In this document: positions 13,301 through 16,266 of the stretch, one piece after another
Numbering within the stretch: position 1 is the first letter of the stretch
Layout: every line of letters begins with the position of its first letter
DNA from: JADJPL01 sp049315745
GTDB taxonomy: Bacteria > Bacteroidota > Bacteroidia > Chitinophagales > Saprospiraceae
NCBI GenBank assembly: GCA_049315745.1
Contig: JBMOJO010000067.1
Coordinates: 1 to 16,266, forward strand
Reading direction: 5' to 3'
Length of the DNA stretch: 16,266 nt
Position numbers and translations under genes: made by a program
Notes under the pieces: generated by a model
Told to the model about the DNA's origin: nothing
Seen by the model: only the letters and a program-made list of their open reading frames with translations
Database searches by the model: none

Positions 13301-16208
13301 TGCCTTGACGCTTACCGTTGACCGTACGATCGCCACCAACGTGCTTGCCAACGAGCCGGCCGTGTTTAAGTTCAACCTCGGAAATGTCAGCGAGACAGAT
13401 GAGCCAAGGTATTATTCACTGGCATTGTATAATGCGTCTAACCCTAATGGCGCACGAGTAAAAGTTCAGGGAGAGAATAGATCTTCAGGAAATTTCCAGA
13501 TTTCGGCGGGTCAATCCCAGGAGATTACCGTTACCGTAGAGCGCGGACCTACCGCTTATGCCTATGAAAACTTAAGTTTATATGCAATTTCCGATTGCGA
13601 AGGGGCCCGCTATGATGCATTAGGGAACGGGGACTGGCCTCCCCCTCCCTTTTTTAAAGAAATCCTGCTGGATGTATATTTCCTCGAGCCCTGCAGCCCG
13701 ATAGACATTGGATTTCCGCTGCAGAATTGGGTGGTTACGCCGGCTGCGGGCGATACGCTGTTCATCACCCTCAACAAATTCAATCGCAACGATACCGACC
13801 TCGAGCTGATACGGGTCCAGTACCGCCGAAAACAAGGCGATGGGGCGTGGATTAACATCGCAGAAATCCCCAAAGCAGCGCTGGACAACGATGTCTTTAA
13901 AATCGTTCCGTGGGTCACGACCGGCCTCAAGGATGGGGAATATGAAATCCGTGCCGTAACACAGTGTACCGGTGGGCAGAATGCCGGTATCTCCACGGTG
14001 ATATCCGGCCGTTTCGAACGGGAGCCACCGGAAATTTTTGGCACGCCCCAGCCTGCTGACGGGGTGTTGTCTATCGGAGATGAAATCAGCATTACCTTCA
14101 CAGAACCGATCAAGTGTGACGGATTAATCCAGGCTGACTTTTTCAATAACAATAACATCGGTCTGTACAATTCGCAGACAGGTGAACTCGTGGATGCCGT
14201 GATCAGTTGTAACGACGATAAGATCGTGATTGTGCCCAATGTGCCCAACCGCTTCATCGAAAACACCGTGCTCCGGATGCAGGTCAACAATATCAAAGAC
14301 CTTGTAGGGAACAACTTCCTGGAGAAAAAGTGGGAGTTTTTCGTTGACCGCAACCCTGTGCGCTGGGTGGAAGACCAGATCGAGGTCGTAAAACTGGAAG
14401 AAGAGACGGTTTCGGTGACGCGCAAGCTGGAGAATATCGGCGGCCAGGCACTGGTGTACGACCTCCAGGGAATTCCGGGCTGGGTGAAGGTATTCCCGAT
14501 GAGCGGTACGCTTGCACCGGGCGGATCGCAAAACGTAGTCTTCGAGTTCGACGATGCCACGGCCTTAGGGTTGTACTCGGATACCATCTATGCGGATGGC
14601 CCGCTCGGGGCAGAGCCACTATACCTGGACCTCCGGGTCGCGTGTCCGGCACCAACCTGGACGCTGAACCGCGCAGGATACAGCTTTTCGATGAACATGA
14701 CGCTGGAGCTGAATATCGAGGGGACAGTTTCCCACGATCGGATGGATATCGTCGCAGCTTTTGTCGGGCGCGAGCTCAGGGGGCTGGGCAAGGTACAGTA
14801 TAGCCCGGAACTCAAGAAGCACCTGGTGTTCTTGACGGTGTACAGCAATGTTGCGGCAGGGGAGACGGTGACCTTCCAGGTCTGGGATGCTTCGGCATGT
14901 AAGTTGTACGGTTCCACGATCGAATCGTTCACCTTCGAGGCAGATGGTTTGCTTGGCTCGCCGCTGGTGCCCCAGTCGCTCCGCACTAACAATATGCTGC
15001 TGGCGAAAGTGCCTATCAGGCCGGGCTGGAACTGGATTTCTTACAACGTGGACCTGATGGACCCGGCGATCAACAAAGGGCTGGAATCGCTGAGCAGCCC
15101 GCAGGGCGGCCTGATTAAAGGGCAGACCGCATTCAGTTCTTATTCGGGAGCGCTGCAAACCTGGGCCGGTAACCTTAAAAACCTGTCCCACCTGACGATG
15201 TACCAATACAGATCCAACGCCGTGGATTCGCTGCAACTGCTCGGAATGCCCGTGGACCCCTCTACGCCGATACCGGTGACGACCGGGTGGAACTGGCTCG
15301 GTTTTCTGCCGCAGCGCGGGATGCGCGTATGGGAGGCCCTCGGCTCCCTGACGCCGCTGAACGGCGACCTCGTAAAAGGGCAGTTCACCTTCGCGCAATA
15401 CGTTGCAGGCCTTGGCTGGATCGGGAACCTGTCGTTCATGAGCTCGCCCAATGGTTACCTGCTGAAGCTGAGCCTTCCCGGTACCTTGGTGTACCCTTCC
15501 TCCGTTCCCGGCAACAACGCCCAGGAAGGGCCCGCAGAGAAGAGCAATCCATCGCCGGTCGCGCCGGAAGTGCTGCCTTACAGCTATTGGAAGGTGAAGC
15601 CGGAAGCCTATGAGCAGAGTATGAACATCATCGCAGTAGTCGAACGGCCCGGGGAGGGGAATATCCTGGGCGAAGGAGACGAAGTGGGGGCATTTTTCCG
15701 GGAGGAGGTACGCGGTAGCAGTCAGGTGCTGTACATAGAGGCACTGGACGCCTACCTGGTCTTCCTGACGGTATATGCCAACCGCGAAGGGGAGCCAATC
15801 CGCTTCCGGTATTACGATGCTTCGGCAGGCCGTGTGATCGAGCTGAACGAGATAGCGGTATTCCGTGGAAATAGTTTACAGGGTCTTGCAGAAAAGCCCC
15901 TCGTACTGACCCCCGCGGCACCGACGGGCGTTAAGCCCCTCGAAGGGCTCGAGGGCGACCTAAAGGTATATCCAAACCCGACCGAAGATGTCGCCTTCCT
16001 GCAATTCGATCTGTCTGAGCGTCAGATGCTGACGGTCTCCGTCACGGATGCCCTGGGCCGCGAAGTCTGGCGCACGGATTACGAAGGCCTGGCCGGCCGA
16101 AATATCGTGGAGTGGCGGCCCGAACCGGGCTTACCTTCCGGCTGGTACTTCGCAACCTTACGCAGTGCCAAAGGCGTTCGGACGGCAAAAGTGGAGGTGG
16201 TCCGGTAA
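7314..16208 (+). CDS. Giant T9SS-secreted multidomain surface protein (LamG, MopE-type repeats, sorting domain)
   Basis: This 2964-residue mosaic is probably exported through Sec, then the type IX system, and attached to or released from the cell surface. Order by residue: signal peptide 1-22; discoidin-like 23-165; LamG-like 190-393; Ig/PKD-like 454-517; three MopE-type metal-binding units 519-700; a TIGQP...GFW motif about 735-765; FnIII-like 772-860; short carboxypeptidase-regulatory-like segment 860-884; LamG-like 886-1091; LamG-like 1132-1337; regulatory-like domains about 1375-1445 and 1455-1520; unassigned beta-rich module about 1683-1992; FnIII-like about 2130-2235; SbsA-type Ig-like 2237-2347; BACON/Hydin-like 2350-2445; a nested duplicated region 2456-2866; sorting domain 2884-2964. 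LamG and discoidin folds usually bind glycans or matrix, so adhesion is the best guess. No catalytic domain is recognised. The ATG at 7314 gives a clean signal peptide, with no Shine-Dalgarno. No frameshift is visible across 8.9 kb. Confidence 0.94.
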   Translation: MKKYILFAITGLLTALGSLQAQSVRYIRIAQNSSGTSDSLHLAEVRAIASGTGVNVALNKTVTVDAERVVFPKANYVDGDPETIGGSAAAGRTAFVEIDLGAGFDLDRVEIVNRYSASANVAMRARNLQLTLRDANGDLLSSIAVDAYQEKDEALTTIWHFFEQAPDMRILRDCPTASNARLFLSKNAGSALEFTGEAGQSVSVPSALPIGNQDFTLEMWVKIPLVGQGGLTASEKVGTLVSTTTDGGNVIWSINENGQLSMDWAGTTATGTTDLRDGQWHHLLFTRDKAANTFEGYLDGATELSAATAGADVNFTADALRIGIESASGTEVFHGQIDELRVWNVRKADIPGHDPYREARPVSALELYYRFNEQVNATVFDYGPNARHGELSSALVSGTPRISEALAPILYSSQLWSTGGIDTSIVAGASGKFWVVTRNGSGIISTDTFDLELPAIIQEDISCTEVSLSAVGGETFSWTGGATTSEITVTMAGTYSVTITSEGCSPVVVSKAVTMPQSSRYYRDTDGDGFGNELVFQDACSPPEGFVASSTDCDDSNAAIYPGATEICDGLDNDCDGAIDDGITVPTFYRDADGDGLGDPGFTVQACSAPLGYVASGSDCDDTNPSIGTSPDLNQYFRDSDGDGYGTAAETINSCAQPAGYVTASGDCDDSNPNVHPGAPENCDNIDDNCNGILIEGACPGFTTDVSGNCTTVSSANVLTGESFFNFGSASNAINTAMRSNFTIGQPLVGAYIGESVTGAFGFWGRFLLTPSAPSIKATEGELPDRIQINWKPDPLSPVASGFKLYRNGALLASVDGESRSFIDFNVIAGQFYTYEVAGINSFGEGYRGKTLGFLNPNGVVTGRITTFSGNPVPGTIVTLSPTIGKSLNFNQLGSSFAEYSPKFPRTNFTVSCWVKIGDNNDKAAIFDLGSHLGKNWWLHTQPQGAEKGIVFGVGRNQGDVTEMAYTFPADQANGWHYVAATFNGASLLLYVDGELAGTTVATLQSAESVLFLGQKPTGGGNFNGKLDELRFFERQLAQTEIQMFMNQSISSTSPGLVAYWKFDEGVGSKAFDLTANKFPVYHCGTQWDNDKPDVVNAAISDIDGSYKVEGINYGAGATFTATPSKFFYYNQSLEFNAVNSQYADLTSFGLTDSASITITVKAFDFSGNQTLLSKADASGNNQFLLSLNSGNLELSIGANKQSFGALGMGFHHLAFIMQKQGSSLNVTLFKNGTQIVTRQFSSIGTWAGKPWKLGARANGPTGHTAYFTGLIDEVAFFSELLPVFKLQEYANIGTNVTDKMLSSFFNLNEGTDTLLQDLGAALTGKGVLKGAQWSTVAAISRTEPHKFTPSSRLVTLNPSNTSVDQIDFTDQSTIPVSGYVRYEGTDCFVAGAEIYVNGQRAIPPVFTNEDGYFSLEMAPGATAQLSPVYNGHNFFPAFWEVFKASSPVAGILFRDQVKREVSGQMAGNEICRKSIIPDGAIVKVKVESLDGCFYQEQRLTNPNGKYVFKNLPPIPMTVAVTEHSNSEIYNFFQLLGGSNIDLTNKNDTIDFIYYSQPEIELSRLDTNPCGEQMLLQSSTYTTEIKVYQPYDGGRCYLDTAELTIDNSIADESSFDTLMTQGNLKYRFKASMPNIASPYTKNLTVKATADNKSNTASTNVVVLGKRPRNVNFASTTPSIPLMILRDPPGDGSSATIEKGTEVCNGWSIGTSAEMKASTGLEIDLGTETVVSAGIGAEVETKTELKNSTTMNMSISTKGNFNKSAEVCLTSTETISTSSDGILQGADADVYVGGTFNLLFGLTDKLEFDTLNCAYVLDKDLVVFPDRFASTFIYSGYEIKKNVIPKLELVGDTTSANQWRAMLQRNEDLKKRAVFQRNLTFDAGVTYENSSAITNTDETKFGFSIDVSSSINASLGFAFNGLGNAFTMGMEINMGVSSDFSRKETNTQTVTYTLADDDLKDSYTIDVLEDRVYGTPVFKIVSGVTSCPHDSGTVSRDALTLTVDRTIATNVLANEPAVFKFNLGNVSETDEPRYYSLALYNASNPNGARVKVQGENRSSGNFQISAGQSQEITVTVERGPTAYAYENLSLYAISDCEGARYDALGNGDWPPPPFFKEILLDVYFLEPCSPIDIGFPLQNWVVTPAAGDTLFITLNKFNRNDTDLELIRVQYRRKQGDGAWINIAEIPKAALDNDVFKIVPWVTTGLKDGEYEIRAVTQCTGGQNAGISTVISGRFEREPPEIFGTPQPADGVLSIGDEISITFTEPIKCDGLIQADFFNNNNIGLYNSQTGELVDAVISCNDDKIVIVPNVPNRFIENTVLRMQVNNIKDLVGNNFLEKKWEFFVDRNPVRWVEDQIEVVKLEEETVSVTRKLENIGGQALVYDLQGIPGWVKVFPMSGTLAPGGSQNVVFEFDDATALGLYSDTIYADGPLGAEPLYLDLRVACPAPTWTLNRAGYSFSMNMTLELNIEGTVSHDRMDIVAAFVGRELRGLGKVQYSPELKKHLVFLTVYSNVAAGETVTFQVWDASACKLYGSTIESFTFEADGLLGSPLVPQSLRTNNMLLAKVPIRPGWNWISYNVDLMDPAINKGLESLSSPQGGLIKGQTAFSSYSGALQTWAGNLKNLSHLTMYQYRSNAVDSLQLLGMPVDPSTPIPVTTGWNWLGFLPQRGMRVWEALGSLTPLNGDLVKGQFTFAQYVAGLGWIGNLSFMSSPNGYLLKLSLPGTLVYPSSVPGNNAQEGPAEKSNPSPVAPEVLPYSYWKVKPEAYEQSMNIIAVVERPGEGNILGEGDEVGAFFREEVRGSSQVLYIEALDAYLVFLTVYANREGEPIRFRYYDASAGRVIELNEIAVFRGNSLQGLAEKPLVLTPAAPTGVKPLEGLEGDLKVYPNPTEDVAFLQFDLSERQMLTVSVTDALGREVWRTDYEGLAGRNIVEWRPEPGLPSGWYFATLRSAKGVRTAKVEVVR
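7881..8490 (+). other. LamG/concanavalin A-like domain 1 (within giant protein)
   Basis: Residues about 190-393 show the bacterial LamG pattern: ALEFTG at the start, FTLEMWVKI, GQWHHLLFTRD, then YLDG, IDELRVWN, and a closing LELYYRFNE...DYGPNARHGELS. This fold is a beta-sandwich commonly found in glycan- or matrix-binding modules of secreted proteins. Ligand cannot be predicted. Confidence 0.85.
8868..9413 (+). repeat. Three MopE-type putative metal-binding repeats (within giant protein)
   Basis: Residues 519-700 hold three copies of the unit Y(Y/F)RD(T/A/S)DGDGxG...C...GYV...DCDDxN. Copies one and three continue with PGAxExCDxxDxxCxG. The middle copy stops at DCDDTNPSIG and lacks this second half. 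The Asp-rich DxDGDGxG loops resemble calcium-binding thrombospondin type 3 or EF-hand loops. Pfam groups such units as a putative metal-binding motif named after MopE. Likely calcium-dependent stiffening of the stalk, by inference. Confidence 0.88.
9969..10584 (+). other. LamG/concanavalin A-like domain 2 (within giant protein)
   Basis: Residues about 886-1091 begin KSLNFNQ and carry FTVSCWVKIGD, GWHYVAATFNG, LLLYVDGELAG, KLDELRFFER, and the closing LVAYWKFDEG...DLTANKFP. This is the most canonical of the three LamG-like domains. It is preceded by a short carboxypeptidase-regulatory-like strand set (VTGRITTFSGNPVPGTIVTL) and followed by another (DIDGSYKVEGI), so a LamG domain seems inserted in or alternating with regulatory-like domains. 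Confidence 0.88.
10707..11322 (+). other. LamG/concanavalin A-like domain 3 (within giant protein)
   Basis: Residues about 1132-1337 begin QSLEFNAVNSQYADLT and carry ITVKAFDF, HHLAFIMQ, LFKNGTQI, GLIDEVAFFSE, and the closing SSFFNLNEGTDTLLQDL. It is more diverged than the other two: the usual W in the 'W-V-K' strand is replaced by ITVKAFDF. The pattern and length are otherwise conserved. Confidence 0.8.
12360..13287 (+). other. Unassigned beta-rich central module (within giant protein)
   Basis: Residues about 1683-1991 lie between the motifs ILRDPPGDGSS and SCPHDSGT. I cannot assign a family with certainty. Two long segments (about 1708-1800 and 1872-1970) show alternating polar/apolar residues rich in Ser, Thr and Gly (for example STGLEIDLGTETVVSAGIG and FSIDVSSSINASLGFAF). 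They are joined by a more ordinary globular stretch. The pattern suggests long amphipathic beta-hairpins. It could be an extended beta-solenoid, a membrane-inserting element or a large sandwich fold; the sequence alone does not choose. Confidence 0.5.
14022..14354 (+). other. SbsA-type Ig-like (Big_5-like) domain (within giant protein)
   Basis: Residues about 2237-2347 show PxIxxxxPADGxxxxGDEISITFTEPI at the start and VLRMQVNNIKDLVGN near the end, the hallmark of the SbsA Ig-like fold that often forms spacers in surface proteins. It is followed by an Ig-like segment (about 2350-2445, ENIGGQALVYDL...GIPGWV...PGGSQNVVFEFD) resembling BACON/Hydin-type domains. Confidence 0.75.
14679..15917 (+). 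repeat. Nested duplication A-B-B'-A' near the C-terminus of the giant protein
   Basis: Unit A (residues 2456-2549) and A' (2756-2866) share SMN, an AF...E(L/V)RG pair, LVFLTVY(S/A)N, GE, DASA and a PLV ending. Between them are two tandem B units with an 87-residue period: GWNWISYNV (G2571) and GWNWLGFLP (G2658). Both B units share a following SL...G(L/D)(I/V)KGQ..F..Y, then W(A/I)GNL and a final Y. Mirrored order (A-B-B'-A') suggests insertion of the B pair between two A copies. Such GWNW modules occur near the sorting domain of other T9SS cargo. Function unknown. Confidence 0.8.
15961..16205 (+). other. Type IX secretion C-terminal sorting domain (type A)
   Basis: The last ~80 residues begin LKVYPNPTED and carry VSVTDALGREVW, then LPSGWYFATLRS and VRTAKVEVVR. 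This is the classic pattern of type A C-terminal domains that direct cargo through the type IX secretion system. They are normally removed on secretion, with cargo linked to surface lipopolysaccharide or released. No other secretion genes are in the window, as is usual because they lie elsewhere on the chromosome. Confidence 0.95.
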
Positions 16209-16225
16209 AAAAGAATATTCTTTTT
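16208..16225 (+). terminator. Palindrome AAAAAGAATATTCTTTTT at the stop codon (weak terminator candidate)
   Basis: Bases 16208-16225 form a perfect 18-bp palindrome beginning at the last base of the TAA stop (16206-16208). As an RNA hairpin it is A/U-rich with no loop to spare, so it is unstable by itself. The following TTTTT could help termination. It may act together with the stronger inverted repeat 17 bases downstream. Confidence 0.35.
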
Positions 16226-16241
16226 AAACCGACGTGTTTTT

Positions 16242-16266
16242 CATGATTTTGCGAAGCAAAATCATG
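16242..16266. terminator. Perfect 11-bp inverted repeat with GAA loop, cut by the window end
   Basis: CATGATTTTGC (16242-16252) is the exact reverse complement of GCAAAATCATG (16256-16266), with loop GAA. It is preceded by GTTTTT (16236-16241), and the window ends exactly at the end of the right arm. If A residues follow, the stem would lengthen into a bidirectional terminator. The position fits a terminator for the giant gene. It could also be one end of a repeat element. Confidence 0.55.

Noticed and set aside
13610..14587. 325-residue open frame on the minus strand inside the giant gene
   Set aside because: It is antisense to the well-supported SbsA-like region, very Ser/Thr/Arg-rich, and has no domain or signal.
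14619..15398. 259-residue minus-strand open frame near the end of the giant gene
   Set aside because: It is antisense to the nested A/B repeats and has Arg/His/Gln-rich composition typical of non-coding frames.

Overview
The window looks like chromosomal DNA of a Bacteroidota bacterium, plausibly a Saprospiria- or Cytophagia-type gliding or filamentous organism. Three things point there. The first gene is a one-piece hybrid two-component system (periplasmic propeller, histidine kinase, receiver and AraC-type DNA-binding domain), an architecture typical of this phylum. The last gene ends in a 'YPNP' C-terminal sorting domain of the type IX secretion system (T9SS). None of the five genes has a convincing Shine-Dalgarno sequence; all start after A/T-rich leaders. 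The genus cannot be told from the sequence alone.

Layout: bases 49-68 hold a short perfect hairpin that overlaps the stop codon of the first gene. Bases 65-4066 (minus strand) encode the hybrid sensor/regulator. Bases 4067-4322 are an A/T-rich divergent intergenic region carrying four TTGCAG hexamers plus one TTGCAA, all spaced at near-integral helical turns. Reading rightwards, three tandem paralogous genes (4323-5252, 5295-6221, 6305-7261) encode Sec-exported proteins with a phage tail-collar domain and two His-X-His motifs each. They are followed after 52 nt by a giant gene (7314-16208, 2964 codons) for a T9SS-secreted mosaic surface protein. That protein has a discoidin-like region, three LamG-like domains, MopE-type metal-binding repeats, an FnIII-like domain, carboxypeptidase-regulatory-like domains, an unassigned beta-rich central module, an SbsA-type Ig-like domain, a nested duplicated C-terminal region and the sorting domain. 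The window ends in a near-complete inverted repeat that probably terminates the rightward transcript.

How the genes may work together (inference): gaps of 42, 83 and 52 nt on one strand suggest that the three collar genes and the giant gene form one operon. The divergent hybrid regulator is the obvious candidate controller, acting through the phased intergenic repeats. Such regulators usually sit beside SusC/SusD polysaccharide-utilisation genes; none is present here. The locus therefore looks like a regulated cell-surface adhesion or surface-structure system. It pairs small collar-type (fibre-tip-like, probably trimeric and metal-binding) proteins with one very large carbohydrate- or matrix-binding surface protein. 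There are no phage structural, integrase, transposase, tRNA, rRNA or CRISPR features.
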